Source: Heligmosomoides polygyrus polygyrus (taxonomy: Eukaryota > Nematoda > Chromadorea > Rhabditida > Heligmosomidae). From it: a stretch of 64,000 nucleotides of DNA. Location: assembly GCA_947396885.1 (NCBI GenBank), contig OX377206.1:82891960-82955959 (forward strand), given 5' to 3'. How positions within the stretch are numbered: the stretch's first letter is position 1; every line of letters starts with the position of its first letter. This document shows positions 1 through 13,400 of the stretch, piece after piece. The position numbers and the translations under genes are program-made. The notes under the pieces were generated by a model, which saw nothing but the letters and a program-made list of their open reading frames with translations, was not told the DNA's origin and did not search any database.

Positions 1-10
1 GAGGTGAGAG

Positions 11-389
11 TTGGGTTTTTCACGACTCCCGCGACGCCGTGCCGTATGGCGCCTTCGAGGAGAAGAACTGCCTACGCAAACAATGTTGAACATGCACCTC
101 AAGAAAGTTTTGCTTCTGGGGCTCGACTGGAATGCTGCACTACGAGCTGCTCTCGCAAGAGCATGTGGTCACCGCAGTCGTTTACGCCAGTTCCAGAAAC
201 TCGCGAAAGGTGTTCGGGAAAAGCGGTCGAGGCGATCTTCAGTGTACCTTTTTCATGACAACACCAGACTCCATGTAGTTACATAAAGCGACCCACCAAA
301 AAATCGAAGAGCTGGACTGGGAGACCGTACCGTACTCGCCATATTCTCCTGACATAGCCCCCTCAGACTGCCACTTATTTCTTAAATGA
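11..389 (+). pseudogene. Decayed mariner transposase
   Basis: Pieces of a mariner-family transposase can be read on the + strand but lie in different frames. A segment ending in LFHDNTRLHV (about 240-280) matches the family's HDNARPH region. A second piece (about 305-389) reads ELDWETVPYSPYSPDIAPSD, matching the block around the last catalytic Asp. An earlier frame holds GMLHYELLSQEHVVTA. The frameshifts and an in-frame stop after LHVVT show that it is dead. The left part lies outside the window and no terminal repeat is visible. Confidence 0.75.
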
Positions 390-676
390 AGAAAGGAAAA
401 GAAAAAGAGAGAAAATGAAAACCCTGCCAAAACCAACCTAATATGTTTCCTATAAAGAGTGGCAGATGCATATACGTATATCTTCTTCGTGAATACGACG
501 AGCTTTTGAGGCTAAGAAGTTTGCGCCCAAGAAAACAAGAACCATCCGCTTAAAAACCGTTAGGGAAGGTGGATCGCAGGTGACAAGTTCTACCGCTTAC
601 CTGCTTGGCATTTACTTGAGACTTTATAGTTCGAATGTGTTTGTGATCAACTTAACACTAAAAGGAGGCTATGCAG

Positions 677-2560
677 TCCTACCAATGTGTCCCTTGACTT
701 TTGCTGTTTTATCATGTGTAAGTTGTTTCCTATGGGAACTACCTGTTTCAGGTGGCCTTGTTGGTATGCATTTTCATTGCCGTGGAAGGGCCCTACATAT
801 CTCTCTGCTTTGCCTTTGAGGTAGGTTTCAATACTTCAGAAATGCTAACATGAACAGTCTCACAGCGTCACTAAGTGCAGATCGTCAACAGCTACGATGT
901 AACATCTGACGGTCTTGTGCTGGACATTCCACAGGACGCTGACACCCTGATTACCTGGCTGAAGTTCTTGTTTCCTCTCCTATCTCCGATTGCGGTATGA
1001 TGGCCAGCATATGTACATTGTGAAGACGTCACTCCGCATAAACGTCTCATTTCAGATTCTCTGCTGGTGTTCGGACATCAGCGGCTATCTGAAGGAGCTC
1101 TTCTGCTGCCGTTCATATGATCCTCCAGTGATCGGTCAGATCGGAACTGGCTACAAAGGTGAACCTTTTAATAGGAAGGCCATACTTGGTAACGAATGTT
1201 ACTATGGTAAAAGGTGCAGCATTTTCGCTCTCAGGTGAAACCCTTTCCACTCTTAGATGCTATCCCTTCAAAGCTTGTGTGTTTTGAATTCCCTTGTATG
1301 ATATGCAGGACATTCCCAAAATGCGAAGATTCTGTTGTAGAAGGGAGACATCGTCGAAGAAAAGTGACGCTTGATGCCTTTCTGTGAATGAGCAAAACTG
1401 CAGATTTGGTTTAAGCCCTGGAATCTGGGAAAACGTTTTGATGAGCAGATGCAAAGCAGCTCTTGCTCATAATTTTTTTTTGAATCAAATAGAGTACTCC
1501 TCTTAGTCTCCCATCCAAGGTCGTATGGTTGGACGGTGGTGCTTTCTCCTCCATAGAAACAACTTCTGACATCAACAATACTTTATTCCAATTGCTTTGT
1601 ACACTCTGCTTCCATAGCTAAGAAGCCTATCAGCAAGGCCGCGTTTACACTTCATTCGCCCTTTATGGGCAGGGACTGGACCCAGAAAAGAATAGGAATA
1701 CATTTTAGGCCCACACAGTGTCTGGTGCAAATGGCATTAAGCGCATCCGCTTCTCCAAAAATCTTGTTACAATTAGAATACTGACTCGTTGAAAACAGTG
1801 GACGAATTGAGCCGCACCTCTTCATAATTCCACTGCATTCATTAATTCACAACCAGGTTTATCAATGTCGACTTGGTTTAGGCGTTGGAGCTATGCCTGG
1901 AGTGATGACACTGGTGGCAACTCCAGAAGGGCTTCAGCTGAAATTACCGAGTTCAGTCGCGAGTCCACCAGATCCTATCAGATTGCCACAACCAAGCCCT
2001 GACCCTCAGCCATATGAAGGTTCGTTATTTCTCCTCGACTGTCGTTGACATCACATCTTTATGTTCACAGTAAGAGATGGTTAACTGATAACTCACACAG
2101 AGAAGGAATTCCTAGTCGTGAGTTCACAGTACAAAATCTTGCGTAGAAACACTCCCCTTTACACTTTTGTGGGTCAGCTGTTCGTGATGGAGCGCGCTTG
2201 CATGCCATAGATATCACGGTGCGGCACGAGCCATCCTGCCCATGGGGAACACCATCTGGCACGGCATCTTTGAGAGGTAAGGCTCGATGAAGACACACTA
2301 GATGATGCCATTTCATTGCATGGTGCTCTGCTTGTGAGTGGACGAGGGTTAGAAGTCTAGATCTTCTAAGTCGGTATGCTAGATGACGTTTTTAAACTAC
2401 AGAAAAAGAGGTCTACTCTGAATGTTGTGTTTCACCTTCAGGGAAATTGAGCATCCATGGCCATGTGCCCTTAGGTGCAGTCAAATTCACTCCTATCTCC
2501 TTGTTTCAATCGCAGACCTGCTCCGCTAATGTGGAGAAGAGCAAGGTGCAGAGCAGTTGA
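677..2560 (+). CDS. Probable rhodopsin-like GPCR, 3' exons
   Basis: A chain of + exons joins with consistent phase: 752-820, 881-994, 1056-1158, 1882-2019, 2178-2276 and 2475-2560 (stop TGA at 2558). A preceding exon probably ends at 717 (donor TGT|gtaagt). The first two exons give a hydrophobic helix (VALLVCIFIAVEGPYISLCF), a short acidic loop, then a second helix (WLKFLFPLLSPIAILCW) ending in a charged, Cys-rich stretch (ELFCC). This is the layout of TM6, loop 3, TM7 and the palmitoylated start of a receptor tail; SPIAI stands where NPxxY normally lies. The Pro/Ser-rich tail follows. The exon bearing the stop contains a possible donor (AAG|gtgcag at 2544), and a strongly coding-like frame continues at about 2639-3016, so the true C-terminus is uncertain. 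TM1-5 are not visible. Subfamily and ligand are not recognised. Confidence 0.5.
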
Positions 2561-2638
2561 ACGTCGTGAAAATAGAAGCAACCTTGGGGTTGCAACGTTG
2601 ACGCCCTGGCGCGTCGCAGACATAAATTCAAAGCTACT

Positions 2639-3016
2639 TTGGTCCTACCGTCAATTTTCTTACCCGATTTTGCACTCTATCAAGGTCCACGTTCGGCACC
2701 AAATAACATGGAAACCGGTGCTCCCGATGTTAACGACGGCAATGTCGTGGCAGCGGCAGGTGAATTCCACAATTCACCAGACAGCGGACCGCTTCCGATA
2801 AAGAAAGAGCTCAATCCTGTGAAGAAGCGGAATGCTGGACCATCAAACGCGAAACGTTGGTGTAGTTTGATTAGAGAGCGCCTTCATAGAAATGTCGTCC
2901 TAAATTTCTTTTACAGCGAAGGCAGTCCAAACGAGAGCACAAGGTGGCAAGCAGCGACGTGTGAATGCAGTGAACTAGAAGAAGGAACTCAAGCTTCGCT
3001 ACGAAACGATTGCTGA
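2639..3016 (+). other. Coding-like segment, possible last GPCR exon
   Basis: This is an open frame of about 125 codons in the same frame as the 2475-2560 exon, stopping at TGA (3014-3016). The translation is hydrophilic and rich in Asn, Pro and Lys (for example VNDGNVVAAAGEFHNSPDSG, then PIKKELNPVKKRNAG), as in a receptor tail. Candidate acceptors are caag at 2684 and aaag at 2633, both of which need a phase-1 donor upstream; none of good quality was found. It may instead be 3' UTR. Confidence 0.3.
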
Positions 3017-3871
3017 CGGCTGGCTGGAGGTCAGAAGGAGATGTTCGACACGATCCAACGATGTAGTGGTATTTGAGTGGAATTTGAATGGAATTTGGAC
3101 TGCGAAGCTGTCAGTGGTTGTGTTAAAAATGTTATTTTGTTAATTTTATTGAATCGCAACAGTGTTGTTGATCAGAATGAGCAAGTGCATACATAAGAAG
3201 CCCTATAGGTATGGCCTATTCATAGTTTACTACCGCTTCTGGTCACCGTTTATCACATCAGTGGGCTCTCTCTCATTCATACTCATCTCCGGAAGACAAC
3301 CTTCATAAGATGTAGGCCAATTTTAGTCAGAAGATTTTTGTTAGCCTGCATTGCTTATCGCAGAGAAATATGGCTAGGGATTATACCGACGACAGACTTA
3401 TTTTCAAGAACAGGACTGAGATAAGAGTTGAATTTCTGCAATATATAAAAGGGCTAGCGTTTGACCGAACATCGAATTGACAGAGGCGTTTCAAAGAAGG
3501 GCACAGAGCGTCCAAATTCAGAAGACGTGCTATAGATGTCACGTACCAAATGTGCAGCTTCAGAACACGACACGTTTGAGGTGTGGGTCACATCTGACTA
3601 TGTATGTGGACCGGTGGACAGGCTTCACAGCAAGTTAACAAAATGGATTAGCTACACTATCAATCGATTTTACCGATTTTTGCCCAGATTGGGTGTTTGA
3701 GTTGGCAGTCAGGTAATTATGACGGCCAGTGGCACTTCACACTTTAAAACAAGTAAACATATGCGATATCGATCGACCGGCTCACCAGAGGTTTACGATG
3801 ACAATTGGCTGAACAATGTCGATCAATATGGTAGATTCTGCACGATTTGAACGTGTGAGGTGGGAGTCAAA
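3017..3871. other. Intergenic, no feature recognised
   Basis: The sequence is AT-rich without a convincing gene on either strand. No splice-bounded frame or known repeat was recognised. It separates the GPCR from the receptor subunit gene on the other strand. Confidence 0.5.
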
Positions 3872-4131
3872 GGGCCTGTTCATACTTCGCGACAAGAGCA
3901 ACAAGAGCGACAAGAGCGACTGGAATGACTGGGGCGACGGATGTAGTGTCGTGTACGTAAATAATTGCGTACTCCACTCTCCGTCCGCGACGAATGTAGT
4001 GTGAAATGCGTAACTATTTACGTACACCACACTACATCCGCCGCCCCAGTCGCTATTCGCTGTTGTCTCTCTTGTCGCTCTTGTCGCTTTTGTCGCTCTT
4101 GTCGCTCTTGTCGCGAAGTATGAACAGGCCC
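3872..4131. mobile_element. PIF/Harbinger-like MITE, 260 bp
   Basis: The two ends are inverted copies: GGGCCTGTTCATACTTCGCG at 3872 and its reverse complement ending at 4131. They run on into GACAAGAGC-type short repeats, with a shorter inverted pair nearer the centre (GTAGTGT...GTACGTAAATA). It carries no coding sequence. AAA on both sides could be a 3-bp target duplication. The GGGCC...GTTCATACTTCG end resembles the TTA-flanked element at 20501-20634. Confidence 0.7.
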
Positions 4132-4444
4132 AAATGAGCAGGTTGGCCGGTGGTCAGACTTTACATTAAATAGACACTATCTGGTTAATACACATTGCAA
4201 AATATTCTGAGAATCAGTCAGTGGCCAGACCGGCGAGTAGATCCGATGACTAATTTCTGCCCTGTGTACTCCGCTTTCATGTAAAATTTTCGACATTTTT
4301 CAAATCAAATCTGACATCTTCCAAAAGAGTAAAAAAGTTTTTCTTTTTTGCGCAACACATTGTTTTGATAAGTACGCCTTTCCCGAGTACTCATGTGAAA
4401 ACAGATTCATTGTCCGATATGAATGAACAAGAGATGTCTTCATG

Positions 4445-7400
4445 TCATCGTCGTGATGAATGGCTGCCAAAAAGATTCGCCTGTCCCAGTGGCTTGCTGG
4501 GCACGGTGATGTTCATCGCTTCAGAGTAGTCGTAGAGCGATGGCGCTTCTAGTATGATGAACATCGTGCCAACATTTAGCACCGAGAATATCACCAGAAA
4601 TAGCCTATCCAATACCATTGCCACAAACGTCCAATCGTCGGAGATCTGAAGAAACAAATGATTTTAAGAGGAAGACGCAAGTCAACTAACTTCCGATTTC
4701 AACACTGGAGCACAGAGGAGTTCTCAGACTGCTCACCTCACTTTCTCTCTCGTTGTGTTGGAAATGTTCAGCAATAAATCGCACTTGTTGTAATAAATTC
4801 ATAAATATAACATCATCCACGCGTCTCTTGGTCTTCTTCGATTTCCGGAAAACAACCGTGGGAGCGATGTTGTTCGGTCGACCAGGAATAAACGACTTGT
4901 TCAGCTGAAATACAATTAAAGACGTGTAGCGTACGAACGAAAGCAACTGCTGCTCCAGGGCTCTGATTATTTATTTATTTATTTATTTAGTGTGCATCGA
5001 AAGTGCGCTTGAACAAAACAAATTAAAAATGAAAGCACAGTAACCATAAAACTTATCCTGTGCGAGAGCAGTAGTGGCAACAACTGTAGCAAAGTCACAG
5101 GTAGATCGTGGGACATCATTATGAATACATTAGGGTAAGAAGTCTGTCATTCCTAGATATTAGGAGTTTCAGTTAAAAGAACCAGAGAAAGTGTAAAAGT
5201 ACGACGAAATACAGTAGAATTTTGGCAAAATAAAGGATAAAATTATAAAAGACGGCGTTATTCACTCCCTTTTCCATGCCACGCATTCTACTTCTACGGG
5301 ATATCGTGGAAGCGATTTGAATGCGTATTTGGCCATACAATGACTTTCGGTGGCCAGCCGATGAAAGTCAGCGCTTCTTCCTTCCCAGTCAGGTCTGGTA
5401 CCAATTCACCGACCCCGGAGGGATGGAAGGCTTGGTTGGCCTTAGCGGAAAATCCGAACAAGGAGCCTGGTATCGGGTGCACGCGACAGTCGGCGCCTTC
5501 TCCGACTGCGCTACACGCGTCCTTAAAAATTTTGGAACGCTTCACGAATTTGCGTGTCATCCTTGCGCAGGGTCATGCTAATCTTCTCTGTATTGTTCCA
5601 ATTTTAGCATATGTTCAGGAAACAACAAACGTTCACTCATTCATTCATTGTCAAAATACTCAAAGAAAATGTTTTGGCGAAACAGTTTATCACAAGCGTC
5701 GGAAGAGAGAACCTTGAGTCCAGTACATAATAGCTATATCGTGATTCTGAGTGAAAGAAGAAATCGCTTTCAAGCAACTTTCCGAGAATGAAGCACCTAG
5801 GAGTTCAGTCTTATTTCCGATCATTTCGAGGCTCTCCAAGGCAAGCAACCAGCTATATCGCGCTTCCTCTCGGTGTTGCTTCGGAACTTGCCAAAAATAA
5901 CTCCGACGAATATTTGCATATAAATGTACATATAACGAAAATGAGTAAAAACGAAGATTTAGTAAAAACGAAGGTTAGGAAAAACGTATATATGACGAAG
6001 TGCCTCGCACTGAAACCGCAATTACCGTTATTACTAACCATTAACCGCAGACATAGTGATATCAGCAAACAAAGAATAAGTAAATAAACTGACCCTACAG
6101 CGTGCAAAGGTATACTATAGATATCACGACTATCGTACCAAACTTCGTTTGCACAGAACGCAAGGACTTCTTCGTATACAATCCACGTCTGTGGCCACAG
6201 AGTCGTAAACACGAACAAATTAACTCAGTCTGTTAGCAGCCACAGACGTGGATTGTATACGAAGAAGTTCTTGCGTTCTGTGCAAACGAAGTTTGGTACG
6301 ATAGTCGTGATATCTATAGTATACCTTTGCACGCTGTAGGGTCAGTTTATTTACTTATTCATTTATTTATTTTGAGGTGCAAGACGTTTCTTGCACAAAA
6401 GGAACAACAACATAAGACGAAAGAAACATCTACAAAGGAAAGCTCAACATGGCCCTGGACAACTACATTATTATAAGTAAAACGAGATAAAAAGTTTAAA
6501 AAAAGAAACAATTATCGTTGCATAATACATTAAAAATGAACAAACCAATTATTTATCTTAGGAAACCCTAGAGGATATTCCAGCAGTAACCAGTTTCTTG
6601 AAAGCCGATAAAGACAATGATAGAATGCCCCAACTAAGCAGTTTGTTAAAGTCAAGAAGCACTCGATTAGGAGAGCTCTTGAGCCTGATCTGAGTTCTAG
6701 AAACTGAAGCCATAAGTTTAACCTTAAAACACCTTGTTACAGAGCTTCTCAATGTAAACATATTACCTGAATTTAGCTCAGCAAGTTTGCCCCTGAGTAC
6801 CCATAAAAGCCAATTACTTACTCAGTGTCGTGACTCGCGTCCGACAAGTCCTCACAGGTCGCCGTCGCTGGGCCGGGCCGGTCGATCGACCTGGTCAAAC
6901 GTGGTCAAACGCGTCGATCGACACGTCGCCACCGCGGAAGCTTCTAGAAGCCGGCAGAGACGCAGAGGGTGCGTGCCTCTGTCGTCTCTGACCGGCTTGG
7001 TCGCCAGTCCTGCCACCACCGCTCCCGCTGAGCGGTGGTCGTCCCCGGCCGCTCCCGATGAGCGGCCGGGTGTCGTCGTCGTCGTCGCCCGTCGCCTCGG
7101 AGGGCAAGCACTACTCGTCGGTCGGATCCTGGCTTGGTCATCATCGAGATCCACCTTCCTGATCGCTACGATCGTCAACTGCCATCCTCGTCGCTAGCCG
7201 CCAGTCGTCGTCAAGGAGCCAAGGATTCGTCGCCGTCGTCGCTGTCGTCGTTTCCACAGGTAACGCGGGGCCCCTGCCTGGCCTCGTCGGTCCCGACTTG
7301 GCGCAGGCCACGGGACCTGGGTCAGGCAAGCTCCGCGTCGCGGTACTGATCCCCTCAGTAGGTTTGGGTGCAGCCTGGCCCGTAACTCCCACTTAGGATA

Positions 7401-10400
7401 GGTCACTTCCATATTTTGTTATGTTTTGTCGGTCATCATTCTTAGCTAACATCCTACTATATATAAAAGAGTAAGCGGTTGTCCGTCCGTCTGTCCGTCC
7501 GTCCGTCTGTCCGTCCGTCTGCCTATCCGTCTGGCCTTTCCTATCCTAGACGTCGAGTAACAGGCGTCCGGGTTCAGACCATGTGTCACCCATGGTCGAG
7601 AGGGTCAGAAGGCGTGTCACCGATGTCGCGCAAAGGGCTTTCGTACTCACCATCAGAAGACATGTCACCGACGTCGTTCTACAGGCGTCCGAATTCAGAA
7701 AAGGTGTCACCGACGTCGTTTAACAGACGTCCGGGTTCATAAGAGGTGCCACCGACGTCGTGCAACAGGCGAACGGGTTCGGAAGAGCTGTCGCCGAAGT
7801 CGCGCAAAGGGTGAAGGGGGGGGCAGGTACAGAAGACATGTCAGCGATGTCCTTCAAAAGACGTTCGGCTTTAGAAGACGAGTCAACGATGTCGATTAAA
7901 CGATGTCCGGGTTCAGGCATGTCACCGATGTCACGCCGTGAGCGTGGGAGGACAAGTTTGGGGGGGGGGAATATCTTGAAAAGTGAAATTCTTGAAATTC
8001 GTGAAAGTGACCTGGAAGGGGGAGGGGGCTGGAGGTGACATGGAGACGGGGAACCAGTAATACGGGATCTCTAAAATGGGATCAGTAGACGGGACCAAGG
8101 GAATGGGGAAACCAATAATGGTGTTCAGTAGACGGTTACCAATAAGGGAACAAGAAAGGAGGAGTTAATTAAGGATGGTTACCAATAAGGGCAATCAAAA
8201 AGAAGGGGTCCAGCAGCTGAAGCGTGCAAGAGGGGACCAGTAAAGGATGACCTGTTCGAGAGAACCAGTAAGGTGGGGTGGGGAGGGAGGGGGGGGGGGT
8301 GGCGTCCGGATTCAAAAGATGTGTCAGTGTTGTGGGGCAACGGGCTTCCGCGTTCAGAAGACGTGTCTCCGATGTCGGTCAAAGGCCGCTTGGGATTGCA
8401 AGACGTGTCACCGACGTACAGAGGCAGGCGCGTTCGCTTATCCGTTTAGTATCTCTTATTATTGACAGCTTTGAGGAAAACATTTTTCTGAAACATAGGA
8501 GAGAGGTTATCTCCTCAATGGATGATATCTGTGTGATTCTTTCCATCTTCTAACAGTGATGAGTTTATTGGGAACTTCATTTCAAGAGAGCAGTTATATG
8601 AAACAGCTGTATCACAATCGCAGAAGGTTTCGGACATGAGCAAACCGAATCAGCATGGTATGCGTCTGTGTAAAGAAGTTTTTCAGGGTTTCAGGGTTTG
8701 GGGGCGAAGCCCCCAACCAGACGTTTGACGGCCGCTAGGCCGTTGAACGTCTGGTAAACTTATAATTCAAAGGTTTATTATCCAAACTCGTAAGGTGGTT
8801 TGCCTGGTTATCTGGGTCAAGTCAATGGTCAAATCAGCGTCGCAATTGGAGGGATCGCCGGGGGTCGGTGGACGCTTCGACCAACGGGGATTCCTCCGGA
8901 GGAAGTCAACATACGAAGAGACGCTATCACGTGGGATTACAAGGTCGCATCAAAAGGGCACGCGGCGATCAAGATCCGCTAAGGGCCTCTCGGGTAAGAA
9001 TGACCGCGTGGCAGCTTGAGCCCACTGGTCGCGAGCCTCGGATCAAATATGCCACAGCTCGGGCCGTAGAGGGGACCTCGGCCTCCACCGATGTACGGGC
9101 GGAGGTTCCCCCTGCGGCACGACACTCAGAGTTTTGATTCTCCACTGCTCAGAGTTTTGATTCTCCACTTGAAACAGAAAATAATGTCACTGAACTCACA
9201 CCTATACCAAAACCTTTGCATATTGGGGATGTTCTCGCCTTTTTTTGAATTTTTTAGTGCGCGACTGGACATGCGGCTTTGAAACCGCTATGATAAGAAA
9301 TCGAAATGAAATTGTGAGAAGTGAGGAGCGTATGTATCCGATTTCGTTCGAAATACCCGTCCAGGCCAACCAAGCCTTCAATCCCTCCGGGTCACTGCAT
9401 TAGTACCAGACTCATCTGGGAAGAGTAAAGCATTGACTTTTTGACCACTCACGAGTCATTGTGTAGGCAAATACGCCTATAAACGGCCCTCACGATACCC
9501 GATAGAAGTAGAATGTGTGGCGCATACCAAAGCGAATTAACTGACACCGCATTTCACCCTTCGTGACACGAAATACAGCCCTTCAACACGAACGAGCGTG
9601 TAACGACATTCTGAAACCCGGTTGACGGAATACGGATAATTTCCGAAATCTCACGCTCAAAAATGGAGCCGGATAACGAGAAAACGGAACAAACAAAAAA
9701 AAAAGCTGGTTTTAAGTTGGTCTAATTTTAACAGCCATCAACAATTCAATTACTGTGTAAATTCTGGGATACCAATGTAGGACGACAGATCATACCTGTG
9801 GCTCGGAAAAAGGCTTAGGGTGACAACATAGTATGACCCATATTTTACTATTTTACTTTACTTTTTTTGTAAGAAGCATCACATTGCAAATGCTCGCCAT
9901 GCCTACCAAAGAAATGGCCGTTTTATTTACTAGGAGCATAACAACCGGTCTGTCTACAGTTCTCGCAATCGTCGTGAAGTTTCTCTACCATTCAACATAG
10001 CAACATTGCTCTTAACTCAAACACTAAACTCCGGAAAATCGATAAAGTCAATTAACAATAGGTGTCCGATCGTTCGACATGTTAATTTGCTTAAAAACCT
10101 GCTCATCGACCATTATACTAGCATGATTTTCATCCTGAACGTTTAAACCCGAGTAGCGGCCAAAAACAGACCGTGGTGTGGTATTTTTTCTTTCCCGCCA
10201 TTGTGATGAAGAAAATGTAAAGATTGACTGAAGGAGAGACGGACGGATTAGATTCTTGTACTCGGGTGACCGTTTGAGATGGGAACGAAAGCAGAAAGGC
10301 TAAAGAAAACAGAAAAGGAAGGATTCTGTCAGCCTCAAACATTCATAGTGGGAATCATGCGAGTATCACGGTCAACGAGCGAGAATTCTGAAGTTGGCAA

Positions 10401-13400
10401 AAAAGAATTCCTTTTTGTTTAGCGCCAGCAGCGCGGTAGACCGTTTTCATCTGTTTCTTGTTTCACAGCTTCATGCTTTATTCTTCTACCACTAGGCCCA
10501 CAGATGTGAACATGCTCCAGGGCCTGTTTATTTTCATAACACGACACAGTGCCAAAGCTGCATGTGTTCAATGGTCCAGCATGAGCTTCAAGCACAAGAA
10601 TGTCTAGCTTAAAAATTGCTGCAGTTTTAAAACAGCTCATGTCCTAGCATAACAATCACAGACGCTAGGTCTCGCTAATCAGTAATCAGTAATCACTCAA
10701 GCAACCTCTTCTCCGAAAATGGCAACTCTTACCTTTGACTCGTCTCTGCAGACCTTCTCAACGAGTGTTGTGGGGTCAACCAACGTCGACGACGGTTTTG
10801 GCGGTTCCTTTCTCAACGGGCGTGACATCAGAAGGACCCTGAATGGAAAATGAAGTGACGGTCAGGAGCGCGACGGAATTTATGCATTGAACAACGCAGA
10901 ACAACGTATCCCTTTATCATCTATTATATAATAGGATCTTTTGATCTATTCTATGTTTTAGCTTAACTGGATCAAATTGCAGTCCTCGCTACACCCTTCG
11001 CATTTCACACTGTTGACACGTCGTACTGACTTAAGAAGCATGGATAACTCTATGCTGCTGGGTATCTTACTTTGGTAGAAAATTGAGAAAGACTAGTCGA
11101 ATCCACGGTGACATCCGATGCGCAGAGCCGGAACGGAAGCGGAAGTTCACCGTCACAACGGAGACGACGGTGGATAGAGCGACCAGTATCATGGTCGTGA
11201 TGAGATAGCGCCCAAACATCGGAATAACCAGTGATGTAGGCGGCATTAGGTCGATGAGCACCTGAAAGAGCGTATAATGCTGTTCTCTAAAATATGTGAG
11301 GAGGTGCACAGCCAAGCGAGCGCATGGTTTACCCTTTACTAGGTTGATTTTTGTCGCTTGTTTTGTTTAATTCTGCTTGCAACCATTTTAGTTTATGTTC
11401 CTTTGCTTTGTTTTGCTTTTGCATGGTAATCTATGCTCAGAATAATAAATAAATAAATAAATAAAACCTTTTATGGCAACAAACAACAGTGCCTAAGTTT
11501 ATGTTGCTGAATAGTTGCAAAGCTTTTGAGTTTTAGACACTTTGTATGACGCTGTGGCAATGATAGATGAGCTTGCACTAGTTATTGCATTCAGAAGCAT
11601 GACTGACCAAAATGGAATGCACTTAGGTTCCTACATAATTTTAAAGGACAACCTGCTGCCAAATTACCGATTTTGTTTTTTCTTTTACACATTTCGCATA
11701 TTGTTCTACAATATCAATACAGAGTGTACTTATGAACACTAAGCCAGCCGTGTTAAAAACTGATAAAGGATAAAGGGCGGTGACACTTAATCCTTTTTGG
11801 GATGCCCCTCGCATTCCACTTCTACGGGATATCGTGGAGGCGAATTGAACACGTATTTGGCCATACAAAGACGTGCGGTGGCCAGTCTATGTAAGAGTCA
11901 GAGCTTTTCCTTCTCAGACAAGTCTGGTACCAATTCACCTATCGCGGAGGGGTGGAAGCTTGGTTTTAGAATGGGCGGAAAACCCGAACCAAGAACCTGG
12001 CATCGGGTTCACGCGACAGCCGGCCCCTTTTCCGAATGCGCTACACGCGCCATTTAGATACTGATAAGGGCACAAATTATTATAGAGAGAGTTTTCAATC
12101 ACAGATACATAGTTCTGACTTTTGCAGTGAAATTTTTGGAGATTCGGAAGAGAGTGATATATTATTATTACGTTTCAGGATGATTGCTTAAGTTTTAAGA
12201 ACATCTTATAAACCTACTTTGCCACTATTGTACTCAAGTGCTCAAAAAAAATCTACCCAACCTTTACTTAGAGAGCATCCTAGGATAGTGGCCAGTAATC
12301 TAACATCTGCTCTTCAAGATTTCCGCTTAAAATTCACCGTAGGTACACATACACATACACCATCTGGTCGTTCTACCGAATTTCACCCAAGCTCGATCAG
12401 GGTCAGCAGAGGTGGCTGCCTTTGGTGCTGGTCACGAATATGAGGTCCGTTTTTGGTACTACGGTAGGATGTGCAGGTCTGATCAAAAGGCGCAGAAGAA
12501 TTGCTTGCCAAGCCATTATTTTCGCTTCATCTTTAAAAAACACACGAAAGAATCGAATATTTAGGTGTCCTTATCGACTACCCGTAGTGTAAGGGTTAAA
12601 CACACCTTGAATTGGAAGCATGCCGCATCAGTAGTGGTATTTTACTGTTGCGTTAAGAATGGGTATCATTTTCGCGATCAGCCACTAATTCGCCCTGTCC
12701 CCGCCCCCCTCCCCAAGATTTCAAACTTTGTAGTTCTGAAAGTTCCATAGTGCCAAAGCTTCCAAAGGTTTTATCATTTTTATTTTTGTGAAGCTAAAAA
12801 ATCAATGCCAAACGAACTCACCAAGAAGAACACAGTCAATGTGACAAGAATACTAATAGAAAATGTGATTTTGTGATCGGATAGGTAAAACACAAACGTC
12901 GTGAGAATGGATATAAGGAAACAAGGAATAATCAGGTTGCAGGTGAAGAAGAGTGTCTTCCTTCTGAAAACGATTGGCTCTCAACCTAAATTGCAGGATA
13001 ATATGAAATCGTATTGCTCTGCTGACCTTAATCCGAAATAATATGTTATGTCAACATATTTCTCTGGTCCGCAACAGGACGCATATAATACTGAATGCCG
13101 CTGGGAACTGAGTGACAGTAAATCCCACTCGGCTGATCTGAAATTGCAATGCTGTTAATGCCATTTTTTAATTCGTCGATATCATTTTACACCTCTCATG
13201 CGTAGGGTTGGAATAATAATGGCAAAAAAACTGTTACAACGATGTTTTGTTGTGATCAAAACTCTAGTGCTGGGCGAGACTCGAACCCGCAGCTCTTTTT
13301 GACCAGGCAGGAATGCTCTACTCCATTACACCATCGGCGCCATTTGACCGGACGAAACATCCACACCTCGTGGGATCCATCAGCACTCACCGTTACGTTC

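Noticed and set aside
3782..4030. Opposed small genes at 3782-4030
   Set aside because: They lie across a palindromic MITE, which gives mirrored frames on both strands.
6787..7400. Several overlapping protein genes
   Set aside because: High GC content opens all frames; peptides are low-complexity Arg/Ser/Thr-rich and no splice-bounded exon is seen.
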